Both the position numbers and the translations under genes were made by a program. From the NCBI RefSeq assembly GCF_001619985.1, contig NW_017264193.1, positions 3,129,155 through 3,193,154 of the forward strand: a stretch of DNA of 64,000 nucleotides, written 5' to 3'. This DNA comes from Xylona heveae TC161 (lineage: Eukaryota; Ascomycota; Xylonomycetes; Xylonales; Xylonaceae). The notes beneath the pieces are model-generated. The model saw nothing but the letters and a program-made list of their open reading frames with translations. It was not told the origin of the DNA and searched no databases. Every line of letters begins with the position of its first letter. The first letter of the stretch is position 1. Below are positions 25,637 to 37,861 of the stretch, in pieces.

Positions 25637-28124
25637 ATGGAGACCTTGACTGTACGGGGTCGCAGTAGTCATGAACGGAGGCAATTGTGGCATCAAAGTT
25701 CTTCCACAAGCAGCTCAGTGTTACGGGTATGCTTGCTAGACCTCCCATGTCTCGTCAGGCGTTTATACATTTTGGCATTGCGGAGAAATGACAGCCTCGC
25801 AGCATTGTACCCCCTTTGCCCTGCCATCAAATGGCATCCTTAGCATCGACGAATCCACGACGATAACCCTCACTCGCAATGCCGTGTTTGAGCCTCGCTG
25901 CACCGGCGCCAACATGGCGACCGAACCTCCAAGCTCGTCTGATCCCTCCACCGTCGCCGACCTCCGTGATCCCTTTTATGCCTCGACATTTCCGCAAGCC
26001 TACGCCATCTCCGCTGCCACGGTTGTGAGCTGGATGCTAGTCATCGCTCTGTGCATCACACCGCGATCATTCCTCTACGGTTCCTCATCAAGCAGCCGAA
26101 GACTTCTTGGCGGTCGCGGCATCATCAGCGGAGCGTCGGGTGGCACTCCTGTCGTCGGTCTGGGCATTCGGCCGTGGTTTCAGACTGTGGCGGCCCTGAC
26201 CGTCGCCATCTCCCTGACGATTGCTTCGGCCGACTCTTTCAATGTTGCCAAAAAACAATACATTCTGGGCTTCATGGATGCCGACAGGCTGCGAGACAGA
26301 GTCGCCAATGGACTGGAAATACGCGTGGTTCGAGTCATCTCCGATTTGTTTGTCTGGCTCGCTCAAGTCCAAACGCTAATTCGGCTTTTTCCACGGCACA
26401 AGGAAAAAGTCGTCATCAAATGGACGGGAATAGCCTTGATTGTGCTCGACACCATCTTCAGCATTCTCAACAGTTTTGTCATCGAGACGGGAAGAACTCG
26501 ACCGCGAGACTTTGACGATGCTATCCCCGCCCTCAACTATCTTCTTGCGCTTGCATTGAGCTTTCTGTATGCGGCCTGCGTGGTTTATTATGCTTTGTCG
26601 AAGCGACGGTTTGCTTTTTATCATCCCCGAATGTGGAACATGCCCTTGGTGGCACTCTTGTCCATCTGCGCCATTTTTGTGCCGGTCGTCTTTTTTGTTT
26701 TGGACATCTCGAAGCCAGATCTTGGCAGCTGGGGAGACTACGTTCGCTGGGTCGGCGCCGCCGCAGCAAGCGTTATTGTTTGGGAATGGGTGGAACGTAT
26801 TGAAGCATTGGAACGGGACGAGCGAAAAGATGGTATCCTGGGACGTGAAATATTCGATGGTGATGAGATGTTGGAAATCACTCCCTCCGAGGAGGTCTCA
26901 AGACCCGGGCCGAGGCGTGGCGGCCAGGGAGGCGACCATGGAGGGATGCCGGTCCAGAGACCGGAACCTGCCAATACAAGCACGAGCAGAAGAGGAATGT
27001 CCAGTCTTGCGTTCCGTGTTGGTCGCTCTCACCAGCGGCGAGACAATCGCGAGTCCGGAGGGGAGGCCGCTGCTCGAGATAATGGAGTCGTGGCCCATGG
27101 TTCGGGCAGACACCCGGCATCATATCCACATCCCTCTCAAATACCTTCGACTAGTACCACTCCGCTCAGTGCCGTCGAAAGCCTGAGCGCTACCAGTACT
27201 GTTTATGCGGTGCATTACCATTCCGTGTCGGACTCGACACCGCCGATACCCGAGGAAACGGCCATCCACCCACGGAGCCTTGAAGATGGTAATCCCATGC
27301 TAGCCAACAGAGAGCCAAAGACTCCATCTTCAGAAGATGCCTCCTCGAGTACGACCCATGACCGCGATGATGGCGTCGACCCTTCTCGACCCGATAGAGA
27401 AGCCCGATGGCACAAGGTCATCAATCCGTTCAAACGGAAGCGCGCCTCTCCTCCGCCAGAGGTGGCGAGTGGGATGGTCGTGGACAGGCGCTTATCGGTT
27501 GGATCATCAACATCAGTCCAGGATGAAAGCACGCCGGCAGGCGGTGTATTGTCCAGATTCGGGTTTCCCACCCGAGCACAGCGGATTCGACATTCACGTA
27601 CAACAACTCCTTTACCGCTGACTATCATTCCCGCTCAGCCCCGTGGTCGACCTTGGTCCCCCGGGTCCTCGCAGGAACCAGCGCAGGTGATGCCAGATGA
27701 GGAAGCTAGCCCTGTGCAACCGCCGCAGACAGGAGTTTCTTCTCGTGCTACCCAAGGAAAGGCTGTCAATCACGAGCTGCTCAACGGGCAGAATACAAAC
27801 GGCACCTCAGCTCGATTCCTCTCTCCTCCGTCTGGTTACTCCTCTTCACGGCATCCTCCCACACCGTTTCAGATGCCGCCCTCAAGGGACCGGCCACAAA
27901 GCATTTCTTTTGTTCCACAGATACCCCCTTCGCATGAAACGCGCAGTAGAGCCTTTGATCTATCATCAGATAATTCTGAAAGTCCACCTCTTTCATCATC
28001 TCAGAGGAATACGGCTGATGCAGCACTTACTTCTTCCTCGGCAGAAGGCGCTGTACTCACAAGCGCCCCTGGCGACGGCAAGTTAACAGACACTGTACAT
28101 CCCCCTCCAGGAGGGTGCGCTTAA
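25637..28124 (+). CDS. palH: PalH/Rim21 ambient-pH sensor
   Basis: Seven-helix plasma-membrane sensor that recruits the arrestin PalF and starts PacC processing at alkaline pH. I propose exon 1 at 25637-25726 and exon 2 at 25803-28124 (803 aa). This join (GTATGC...TCGCAG) is in phase and reads straight into the conserved HCTPFALPSNG segment. The alternative is an unspliced start at 25788 (MTASQHCTPF). The core has about seven hydrophobic helices from residue 96 to about 335. It ends in the PalH hallmark WVERIEALERDERKDGILGREIFDGDEMLE. A long Ser/Pro-rich cytosolic tail follows, as in other PalH proteins. Identity is firm; the start is uncertain. Confidence 0.9.
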
Positions 28125-28857
28125 CATGTGGGTCGCTTTCGATGGCCTGGGGCTCTGACCTCCTGAAACTAGTTTTTCTGAATATACCTTGACTGTCCAA
28201 AATGTGGCAGACGCATTTGATGTTGGTTGTATGGACCAACGATTTTAAATTATGTACAGGAAGCTACAGCGCGTGTATTTGTATTATATACCCCCAAAAT
28301 GGCACAGATTTTAGAGTCGCTTTTGATGCGAAACGGCGAGGCGCTTTATTTTAATGAAAGAGAATTATTTTTATTTGTATTTTTATTTTTATTTTATCTT
28401 TATTAAGTGAGGGTCTACTATATAACTTTTGTCTTTAGTCTGTGTATTAGAAAGATGCTTTTATGAGTAGGAGCGAGGGAGGTAACATCTGATCGCTTTT
28501 CTCCCTACTTGATCACTGGCTTTTGTTTGGCGTCTGCCTTTGACTGCAAAACTGTATTACATAAGCTGACATTGCGGCGCGCCCGGCATCGGCCAAAATG
28601 CCCCGTTGACACCAGCAACCTTTAATGCACCTTGTTAATAATTTAGGCAACGCTGCCGATTTCTCGAATTCGTCGCCCGCAGGGCCGTAAGGCTAGCACC
28701 ATATATGACGGCCTGAACTTTTCATTCGCTGCTACCTTGGGTCCACTTCTACCTGTTCCAAAACAAATCTCGAGAAATCAATTGCAATAATAAATATATC
28801 GATGTGAAATTGTTCGTCGCAACTTCCATTGTCCTCTTCTTGGAAGACGACTACACA
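28125..28857. other. Intergenic spacer with AT-rich terminator-like sequence
   Basis: About 730 bp between palH and the F-box gene. The part at 28350-28405 is very T/A-rich (repeated ATTTTT units) and probably includes the palH 3' end. No gene is seen. Confidence 0.5.
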
Positions 28858-30679
28858 ATGCATTCCGCAATGAGCGGGAATATGTTTTCTTCCTCGGTGG
28901 CTGAATTGCGCAACGACAATGGCGAGCGGATGATTATTCTACCGCTAAATCTGATTGCCCTAATCGTAACGCACGTAAGTTGATCAAAGTGGGCGATACG
29001 ATAATGTCTCTAATTACGTCCACCGCTGAGAGATATAAGCATGTAGCTTGACGATCCTGCCGACCTCGCGCGAGTCTGCCGGACATGTCGGGTCCTCCAT
29101 TATATGACTGTGCCTCAACTCTACGAAAAAGTCACACTCCGGTCGTATGCACAGATTCGCTATTTCAATGGTCGAGCTGAGGGTCATGGTGGCGCAAGCC
29201 CGTTTGCAATGGGACTCAATGCACTCGTTACCAGAAACGTGGCAGGCTTGGTCCGGTCATTCAAAGTCGTGGGAGAGGTATCCGAAAATAACGTCAAGGA
29301 ATTCGCAAAATCGGGCAGGATACCTGACGGGACCATGTTCTTGAACATGTCGATTCGCGCGGCCATCGACAGGATGGAGAAACTTGAGGCGGTCAAGTTA
29401 GTTTAACTGCAATGATTCATTCCGGGTTACTATGGCTAATGACTATCACAGCTGGGAGCTTGGAACCAAACCGCTTCTAAATCTATACCAAGGATTATCC
29501 TTGCGACCAAAGCTGACTTCTTTGACTCTCAAATTCCCTACATCTCGAGTCCCTCGACCTGTCAGTGTCATCCCGCCGATCCCAAGCCTTCGCAGCCTTA
29601 AAGTCCTCAATATCGATCCACTTTGCTACCCAGACGACATATCGCTCCTTCTGCTCGGTTCGAAAAAATTGCGTGAGCTAAGACTTCATTGGAGCCCCCG
29701 AATGCGCAACGAAGCTGAACCTAGTGTTCAGCTACATTCATATTTTGGAAGATGTATAAATGCCAACTACGCTCTGCCACTCAGACACCTTTCTATAGCC
29801 AATTTATACGCGCACAATAATGGCGAATTCGACCGCGCATTTGATCCAAAACTCATGGAGTCGATAACTGCGATTAATAGCCCTGGCGCGGAGAATGGCG
29901 CGGGCAACAATCTAACCGCATTTGTTGACCAGGGATGGGGTATGAAAGATGTGATACCTGCGCTCAAATATGTACGATGCGATCAGGTCTCTCAACTTGG
30001 TGTGGACTCTTTAACTTTGGTTAAGGGTCTTCGAGAGTTTTACATCATTAGTTCAAAAGCTTCTCCTTCTTCCTCGGCCGGTGGCAGCATTGAGACATCA
30101 CCCTCCAACCTGTCATCCACCATAGGTGGCACTTCTACGCCAGATATGACCCCTCCTTCATGCTTAGAAACACCTGAACTTTCTCTCCAAACCGCCTTCC
30201 TAGATGCATTATGCCAGCACCATGGGCCAAGCGTGCGGTGTCTGCTATTGTCAAATCGCTGGATGCTCGACAAGGATGAACTGGGCCGATTAGTCCACGG
30301 CTGCCCGAATCTCGAGCAACTGGGGCTCAGTATCCGCTCTGACGTTTATGAAATTCTCCGACTCCTTTTACCTTTTTTACCGCATTTATACGCAATTCGC
30401 ATCCTTGAGGCGCCACACGGGTCTGAACTCACCAAATACGCATTGGAAACCAGCAATATACCCTTTGAAGAAAAGCTAGGCCGCGAAATGGTGAAACCCA
30501 CGTACAAGAACCTCAGGTGGGTCGGTATTGGGGACCTCCTCTTCCATTGCGGTCCGAGTGTCCAGCTCTCGGAAACCGGCCCCAGAGGCCAGCCTGTGTA
30601 CAAGCGACTGGTCCGTCGGGTCCCGCCGGAGGCAGCCAAGCACGTACAGATTTGGGGTCTGGATTCATTGGAAATATAG
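28858..30679 (+). CDS. F-box protein, probable SCF substrate adaptor
   Basis: Exons are 28858-28974, 29047-29396 and 29452-30679 (564 aa); junctions are GTAAGT...TGTAG and GTTAGT...CACAG and are in phase. The N-terminal segment LPLNLIALIVTHLDDPADLARVCRTCR, split here by the first intron, fits an F-box. It is followed by VLHYMTVPQLYEKVTLRS, the usual continuation in fungal F-box proteins. The rest has irregular leucine-rich segments (LRSLKVLNI, LRELRLHW, LEQLGLSIRS) that could form a substrate-binding repeat. It would act with Skp1 and cullin in ubiquitin ligation (family knowledge). The substrate is unknown. No symbol can be given. Confidence 0.8.
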
Positions 30680-33275
30680 AGGAAAATGTCAATTGACGAC
30701 GGTAGCTTGAGATGTCGGTTTGGCATCGGGCTACACTGTTACACACATCGCGCACTACCTCCCCGCTCTTGGTTAAAGCCTGGGAATATCTGGTTAATGG
30801 CGTTGTTGATAAGACTGGCGTGAATCATGGATGGACGGGGCTACTGCCTTGCGATACCTTTTTGCTTTTTGTAAACGTATACCGCGCAATTTTCGAACCA
30901 TTTTTTTTAGTGTCAACGGATATCTGCACTGGAGTATCGAATATCCAATTCCCATTCAGGGCAACAAAAGACTCGGGAAAAATTTCCGGGATGCATGTTC
31001 TGATACTGGACCACCTTCTCTCAATTGCCAGGATAGTGAAAGACATGCTGGCCTTTTTTGGGATTTCTGTGCTCTGTTTGATCTATCGTGGTGGGAAGAC
31101 ACGAGCACCCCGTAGTAACGCTCCTTCGTGGGGTTGGGCACGTGGGACCCAGGAATGGTATGAATCCAATGCCAGCCTATGCAAATGCAAAATGCAACAT
31201 GCAACATGCAACATGCAATGCATTCGGGACGTGGTTCCCATTATTTACATGGTAAAGGGTCCGATACCGGGGATTTGAAACCATGCGGTGATCGTAGGAG
31301 CCCAAGGGAACATTGAAAAAGTGTTGGTATGCTGCACGGGACGTCGCGACGATGGATGAACAATAGCTCAGTATTAGCTGGCATTCTGTCATGGCCTGGG
31401 CTCAAAAAATGCGGGTCACTAGAGGATTTGATATGTATGCAACAGCCCGTGTACAACAATAAAAGGATAGATGACCACGTGGTCTAGGGATTCATTGACG
31501 TGCACGGAGAGTTTGAGATTTCATATGAGGCGTTTAAATACCAGATGAAAGTTCGATGTATGCGTTTGAGGCAGAATATATTTTTGTCTTAGTCTGAGCT
31601 AGAGAACATTTCAGGTACTCTGTACTGCTGAAAGAAACAGTCAATAATCAGATAGTCGTGTATACATATCAGATGAGGATGACGGCTGATTGTGGAGTGT
31701 TGAAATGGGTCCGAAGGGTCCCTCGGTGTCGTCGGAGTTTATCGGGGGCTTGAGCATTCCCGGGACAGCCCAGGTAGTGGGAATCGCCCTTCCCATGCAG
31801 TATCACCTTGGCACTGCGGCGCAAACATGCACCGATACGCGTGTTCTGAGTTGGACTACTCCGATACAGACTCGGTTATATTACCTCTGGCCTGGACCTC
31901 CTCGCTCGTTCTCTTCCGTCGTTTTCCCACTGGTTGACGGCCTCTCTCCACAGCGACGTCATTGCCGAGAGCGACTAAAAAAATTCACATTCACGAGAAT
32001 AAACAGATCATGATAAACGATTAGGCGTGTATGCTTGCATAGTATAGATGATGACGGAAGTCATATTTGTGGTGATTTACATTTATGCCCTTCACGAGGC
32101 TCAAGGCCTTATCTAGCAATGGCCATGGACGGTCCAATTGTGCAGGATTAGTTCTTACCTTACGCATGTGGGAAAGACGATGAAGTGATGAATTGCAGCT
32201 TTGGGGCGCGCATGAAATGGAGGCTTGGCGGAGTTTTGTTAATCCTGCGCCATGTACTGGTACTAGCTTCTTATCCAAAAATCCTGCTATTTAATGTGGG
32301 GAGGGGCGATAGGGAATACGTCACCAAAAGTACCGATACTTGAGGTTGGCAGATGCAGGTTCCCCCACGACTTCTTGACTGGGGACTGAATGGAATCTGA
32401 TTGGTTCACTGGCGCTCCGTAAGCGTCGCAGCCAAGACACCAAACAGATTTCCATGGGGAAAACCCGAAGAGCAGACACGAATTGGCAAGCCTGCCCTGT
32501 ATGTGAAAGGGTGGCAGTGAACGTACGGGAATTAAGAGACCGTAGACAAACAAGAGAAAAAAAGAAACAAGGCCATAGGTGGCTTGTTCGCCGAGTTGTG
32601 AAGAAAGCCAAGACTTTTACAGTCCCGACTTTTGACACCATAATCGTCCACCCACACTCCCCAATTCCCCCCAGGCACAAGGAAACCGGCCAGCGCCGTT
32701 CTCATTTTTTTTTCTTCACCTTCTTGTTCGTCCTCCCAATCTTATAATCTTCAGAGCAGGGTACTCCATCCCTCTGTGCGATTCGATCCCCTAGAGTCCT
32801 CTCGACGTTCTTCGGTTGATCCCCTTTTCCGTACGTTCGATTAGGTCGAAGAACCTCGAGAAACCCCCACTCAGCCGGATATTCGTACCGCCTTCGTCGC
32901 TGGTTCTCCTCATTATCTCTGGAGAGATTCTCGATATTATCCTGCTATCATAAGCCGCTATAAATTTCTCAGCATCTTGGGCTCCCGGGCGTGGACGGCA
33001 TTGATGCTGCAGCTGAGTGTGGCCTGGGGCAGGATAAGAAGATCCGGAGGTGTCGTTTGCAGGCCGTGAATTGCTTGCAACGCTCGTCCATACTACTCTC
33101 CGAATAGATTTAGGTCGTCAATCAAATAGCTGGCAAGCGAACAGTGTATGCCAGGTTCCGGAGGAACAGCGAACCCGCGAGCGCGTCGACTCGCCGGCCG
33201 GTCGACTATTACAGTATTCGCCAACGTCCAGTCCTACCGCTATAAGCTGAGCGCCTTCATCACCGATTGGGAATC
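30680..33275. other. 2.6-kb intergenic region upstream of the antiporter gene
   Basis: I see no supported gene. It contains a short (CAACATG)n repeat at 31181-31221 and a T run near 32707-32716. GCCARG hexamers occur at 32431, 32607 and 33150. A long leader for the antiporter mRNA is likely, since pyrimidine-rich sequence begins near 32700. Confidence 0.5.
31181..31221. repeat. (ATGCAAC)n short tandem repeat
   Basis: Imperfect copies of GCAAATGCAAA then three units of ATGCAAC, in non-coding sequence. Confidence 0.8.
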
Positions 33276-36200
33276 ATGACTTGGAATCAGCTATCGATAA
33301 ATCGGCCTCATTTGGCCTACATCATTCTGGGCGGCTTTACTAGCCTGTTCATGCTTTGCTCCTCCTTCATCAAGGAGCGATTATACCTCGGTGAAGCCGC
33401 CGTCGCAACCATATGCGGTATAATATTTGGTCCGCATGCCGCCAATCTGTTCAATCCGGGCTCATGGGGTAACGTGGATCAGATCACGTTAGAATGCTCG
33501 CGCATCGTCTTGGTCGTGCAATGTTTTGCCGTCGGCGTCGAATTGCCGCGCGCTTACATGGAGAGGCACTGGCGTTCAGTTGTCTTCCTATTGCTTCCCG
33601 TCATGACGTTTGGCTGGCTCATGACCAGTCTTTTCATTTGGTGGATGATTCCGCCGCTGTCCTGGCTCGAAGCACTCTGCTGTGCGGCTTGTGTCACGGC
33701 TACGGATCCTGTCCTGGCATCGTCTGTCGTGGGTAAGGGTAAGTTTGCAAAACGTGTACCCAAACATTTGCGTGACGTCCTATCCGCCGAGTCCGGCTGC
33801 AACGATGGTATGGCTTTTCCTTTTATTTATTTGTCTCTCTACCTTATTCACTACCGCCCGGACGCCAACGAGGTGTCTTTTCACTGGTTCGTCTTGACAA
33901 TTCTCTACGAATGTGTCTTTGGAGCCATCTACGGCTTCATCATCGGGTACCTTGGCCGGCACGCAATCAAATGGGCTGAACAACGCGAAATGGTTGATCG
34001 AGAAAGTTTTCTCGTCTTTTACTTTGTTTTGGCGCTTTTCTGCGCCGGCTCGGGCAGCATTCTTGGCATCGACGATTTACTCGTGGGCTTCTCCGCCGGC
34101 GTGGGTTTCAGTAATGATGGATGGTTCCTGCAAAAGACCGAAGAGTCGCACGTATCCAACGTTATTGACTTGTTGCTTAACTTGGCATACTTTGTTTATT
34201 TCGGTTCCATCATCCCCTGGGAGCAGTACAATGCGCCTGCGCACGGCACCACGCCCTGGCGATTGGTTGTCATTGCCCTCTTTGTTATTTTCTTCCGGCG
34301 AATTCCTATCATGATGGCCTTGAAGCCAGTGATACCGGATATAAAAACGTGGCGAGAAGCACTCTTTGCCGGGCATTTTGGTCCTATTGGTGTCGGCGCC
34401 ATCTTTGCTGCGATCCTTGCCCGTGCAGAGCTGGAGACCGACTCGACGACGCCCTTGGCCAAGCTGCCGCCGCCGGGTTCCCCCAATTATGCACTCGAAT
34501 ATCTAATCTGGCCCATTACGACCTTTCTGGTGGTCTCATCCATTCTTGTTCATGGCTCTTCCATTGCTGTGTTCACGCTAGGCAAGCACATCAACACCCT
34601 CACCATCACCATGTCATACACGCAAGCCAACGAGGAAGGACCTTCGTGGATGAATCGACTTCCTCGTATTTCATCTCAGGCCAAGAGCTCCATGTCGATG
34701 CGCCGACCAGATGATACCGACTCGTCTGTCGAAAAGCTTTCTGAAATCCAGCCCGGTACTCTTGGTCCTATCGGCCTCCCTGGAAATTTCTTGCGGCGCC
34801 AAAAGGAAGAAGAATATCCGACTCACGACAATCGATCTTCGAGCTTACGGCCTCTGAGCCGGCGGAGGAGACGAGACGTGCCGTCCATGGGCCCCGGTGG
34901 CCCTATCAGCCAGTCAGCCATCATGCCGATGAAACGTCAGGAAAGGAGTCCATCTGATACGGCTGTCGAGAGGAGCGACGAATCAACGCCCCACGAGAGC
35001 GAGTCGCCCCAAGAGGATCGCTCTCGCCGCGGCAGTGCGCAGGAGGAGGAATTGGAGGCCTACCAAGAAGGAGACGAAATAATCATCGAGGACGAAGAAG
35101 GAAACGTGCTCAAGGAACAGGATGAGCGTGGTCGTTCGGAGCGCGAAAAGGAAGAAGACGTAAAAGAGGCCGGGGAAGAGGCTCGAAAAGAAGGCGACGT
35201 TGAGCATGGTGTATCCCGGGCAGAGCACGAAAAGCACGAGCATATTGGACCAGCACTCGAACATGCCATGGCCAAGGAAACAAACAAGGACAAGGAAGAA
35301 ATCAAACAGGAGGTGCAGCACCATGCGGAACGCGTCGGGAAACCGAATCGGAGTCTCAAGGAGAAGTGGGAAGATTGGAAGCGCTCCCGAACCGGCGATG
35401 GAGAGGCGGCCGAGCACAAGCGCAGACGTGGCCCTGCCTTGGCCTACCAGTTTGGCAATACTATCATTGTGGAAGATGAGGACGGTGAAGTCGTCAAGAA
35501 GTACAGCATACCTGGCTCGAAGCAAGCTCAGGCGGAAGCGGGCGAGGGACCGAGCCGACAAGCATTGCAGCGCATGGGGACTTGGGTGGGCATGAATAAG
35601 AAGGAGAAGGAGCCTGATCCCGAGTCTAAAAAGGAACGGAACAAGCGCCAGCAAGCTGAAGACGATGCACGCATTCGATTCACCGTTACTGCTGGTGGCG
35701 AACGGATGACCAAGGGTGATTTCATCAAGCAAATTTCGCAACTCGATCCCAAAGCACGCGCCAGAGCCCTCCAGCAGAGCGACGCACCAGAGCACTACAA
35801 GGACGCCGCCTTGAGAAAGAGCATTGGTGACGCCGGGATTGCCATTAGTGGCAGTGATATCCCTGCAATAAACGAGCCAGGCAGTAGCAGCACCGCCTCC
35901 GGCGACGGCAGTGGCGGAAGCAGCAGTCCCCATGGCGATCCGGCGCCCTCTGCACGGCGGGGATCCATTGCCAAGATTCAACAGGCTCATCCAGAAAAGG
36001 AAATCCCCAAGGGACCCGAGGGGCTCACACTCGTTGACTCTGAAGAGCGCGAAATTCCTTACCACCCCGTCTCGGAAGAGCTAGCACGACACGCCAAGAG
36101 TGGAACTGCCGCTCAACGCCGTCGCGAGGCCGCAGCCGCTACACGTCGTGTCTCTGCCGGTGTCACGCCGCCATCAGCTGCTGCTCAGCAAGGCTATGAC

Positions 36201-36665
36201 TCGGATGACGACGGCACAGAACGCGTCCCTCCTCGCCGGAGACGCGATGAAGGCACTGCAGGCGGAGAGGTTGAAACCCCATCCACTCGCGACTCTGCGG
36301 GCCGCGAACCCGAGACTGCTGCCGAGCGAAGGCGTCGTGAAGCTGCATTAGGAGTGTCGACTGCTTCGGGCGAAGAAGACTCTGAGGACGACGACACCGA
36401 GCGCGTGCCGCCGAGCAGTTATAGGGCTTCTGGACCGAGCGCCGGCAGTCGCGGAGAAGGTCCTGGCGGCAGTGGCAGTGGCAGTGGTAGCGGTAGCGGC
36501 ACACCGTCTTCCGCGCCTTCATTGACTGAACCCGAGCCCGTACATTCTCGACGTCAGACCAATATTCGCTTCGCCGACGATAGTAATAATCCTCCTTCGG
36601 CATGGTCGGCCAATGGCAACAGCTCTGGATCAAGAAGATGGGGCCCCAATCGATCAAGGAGATGA
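33276..36665 (+). CDS. nha1: Nha1-type plasma-membrane Na+(K+)/H+ antiporter
   Basis: CPA1 cation/proton antiporter that exports Na+ and K+ in exchange for protons. It is a single exon of 1129 aa. The start at 33276 (MTWNQLSINRPHLAY) fits the family; the codons upstream in frame begin with TTG. About twelve helices fill residues 1-440. The transport motifs are present: TATDPVLASSVVGKGKFAKRVPKHLRD, then ESGCNDGMAFPF with the conserved Asn-Asp. The remaining 690 residues form a charged cytosolic tail rich in Glu, Arg and Ser, with two similar blocks (EIIIEDEEGNVLKE and TIIVEDEDGEVVKK). It ends in a Gly-Ser repeat before the conserved RQTNIRFADD motif. The tail is known in yeast to tune osmotic and cell-cycle responses. 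Confidence 0.94.
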   Translation: MTWNQLSINRPHLAYIILGGFTSLFMLCSSFIKERLYLGEAAVATICGIIFGPHAANLFNPGSWGNVDQITLECSRIVLVVQCFAVGVELPRAYMERHWRSVVFLLLPVMTFGWLMTSLFIWWMIPPLSWLEALCCAACVTATDPVLASSVVGKGKFAKRVPKHLRDVLSAESGCNDGMAFPFIYLSLYLIHYRPDANEVSFHWFVLTILYECVFGAIYGFIIGYLGRHAIKWAEQREMVDRESFLVFYFVLALFCAGSGSILGIDDLLVGFSAGVGFSNDGWFLQKTEESHVSNVIDLLLNLAYFVYFGSIIPWEQYNAPAHGTTPWRLVVIALFVIFFRRIPIMMALKPVIPDIKTWREALFAGHFGPIGVGAIFAAILARAELETDSTTPLAKLPPPGSPNYALEYLIWPITTFLVVSSILVHGSSIAVFTLGKHINTLTITMSYTQANEEGPSWMNRLPRISSQAKSSMSMRRPDDTDSSVEKLSEIQPGTLGPIGLPGNFLRRQKEEEYPTHDNRSSSLRPLSRRRRRDVPSMGPGGPISQSAIMPMKRQERSPSDTAVERSDESTPHESESPQEDRSRRGSAQEEELEAYQEGDEIIIEDEEGNVLKEQDERGRSEREKEEDVKEAGEEARKEGDVEHGVSRAEHEKHEHIGPALEHAMAKETNKDKEEIKQEVQHHAERVGKPNRSLKEKWEDWKRSRTGDGEAAEHKRRRGPALAYQFGNTIIVEDEDGEVVKKYSIPGSKQAQAEAGEGPSRQALQRMGTWVGMNKKEKEPDPESKKERNKRQQAEDDARIRFTVTAGGERMTKGDFIKQISQLDPKARARALQQSDAPEHYKDAALRKSIGDAGIAISGSDIPAINEPGSSSTASGDGSGGSSSPHGDPAPSARRGSIAKIQQAHPEKEIPKGPEGLTLVDSEEREIPYHPVSEELARHAKSGTAAQRRREAAAATRRVSAGVTPPSAAAQQGYDSDDDGTERVPPRRRRDEGTAGGEVETPSTRDSAGREPETAAERRRREAALGVSTASGEEDSEDDDTERVPPSSYRASGPSAGSRGEGPGGSGSGSGSGSGTPSSAPSLTEPEPVHSRRQTNIRFADDSNNPPSAWSANGNSSGSRRWGPNRSRR

Positions 36666-37861
36666 AAAGCACCTTTCCAATCTTCTTTTAATCATTTAGA
36701 TCGGATTTCGCCATCTTCATGCTCGCGTTGCATATACTCGAAGAATATCTCGCAAACATAAACTGCCGCGGGCATAGCCGACTAATCTGTTCGGTATTGC
36801 GTGTGCGTGTGCGTCGCAATGTACTGCTTATATACCCTACCTCCTTATATGACACGTCTGGCTTGCAGCACCAACCGTGCTTCTTCCTATTTTCTTTTCT
36901 CTTTTTTTTTTTTCCTTCCCCGCATTTCAACAATTCTTCTTCTTCTTCTTCTTCTTCTTCATCATAGAGCGGCGGTCATCGCATCATTATTTTCATCGTC
37001 ATCATCATTTCATTTCGAGATTTATATTCTGCCTTGTAACATATATATTTATTTGCATATGTATATATACGGCGCTCGGCCCATGAAGTGTCAACGCATC
37101 AATTCATTGGGAACTTGGGAATTCACAAGACTATGGTGGAAAATTGCAAACATGGATGAACACAATTTCGATCAATAAAATACGTTTTCGAACATTAGAA
37201 AGTTTAGAAAGGTGCCTTTGATGTAATCAAGTAGTTTTTACACAGCAATACTACATCTTAACGTTTCCAAGGTGCAGTCGTGCTAGAGAGCTGCATGGTC
37301 GATCTGACATGGTAGATCTGGTGAACGAGTCCAGGGTTCGACTACTGTACTCCCGGGTTACCCCGCAAGTCCGCTAAAGTATCCAACCCCTCACCGGAAA
37401 TTATAATTAGCTTGAGGGTCTCTGGTTAGGAGTATCTCCAAATACAGTTAGAGTCAACCGAAATATGGGGGTTAGTGCTGTTGTCCGAGCTCTACCCCGT
37501 ACTGCAACATGAGCAGTGCAATGTACAAATCACCGATATATCGATTGAGCATCTCCAAGGTAGAATTGAGGGGAGCCTCTATCTTGTTGGAATGTTGACC
37601 TCAGATCGGAAATGGTGAGAATCCGGCCTGTTTGTCTTTTCTAAAACAATTTACAGCTGCTATTTTGATCAGGGTATTGTACTATTGCTACGTGCTTGAG
37701 GATATAGTGGACTTCATAAATCATCACCACGTGGACAAGAAGCCTTCGAGACGTTGGTCTTCCATGTCATTTTGACCTTTTTTTCCCCCTACCAAGCCTG
37801 CATTTCCTGCAACACTGTCCGGTTCACGAGACACAGGAGCAAAAGCAGACAACTTACAAGC
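36666..37861. other. Spacer between core genes and the accessory cluster
   Basis: About 1.2 kb. It starts with a (TTC)n repeat and T-rich 3' flank of the antiporter gene, then unremarkable sequence. No gene or transposon end is identified. It marks the change from conserved core genes to metabolic accessory genes. Confidence 0.5.
36934..36960. repeat. (TTC)n microsatellite
   Basis: Nine tandem TTC units in the 3' flank of the antiporter gene. Confidence 0.9.

Noticed and set aside
30712-31278. 188-codon open frame downstream of the F-box gene
   Set aside because: No domain, and it is probably 3' flank with a short repeat.
34983-36065. 360-codon open frame antisense to the antiporter tail
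   Set aside because: It is a composition shadow of the charged, repetitive tail; no domain, and the sense strand is clearly coding.
37320-37360. Possible tRNA because of GGGTTCGACTAC
   Set aside because: No matching A box or cloverleaf stems could be found around it.
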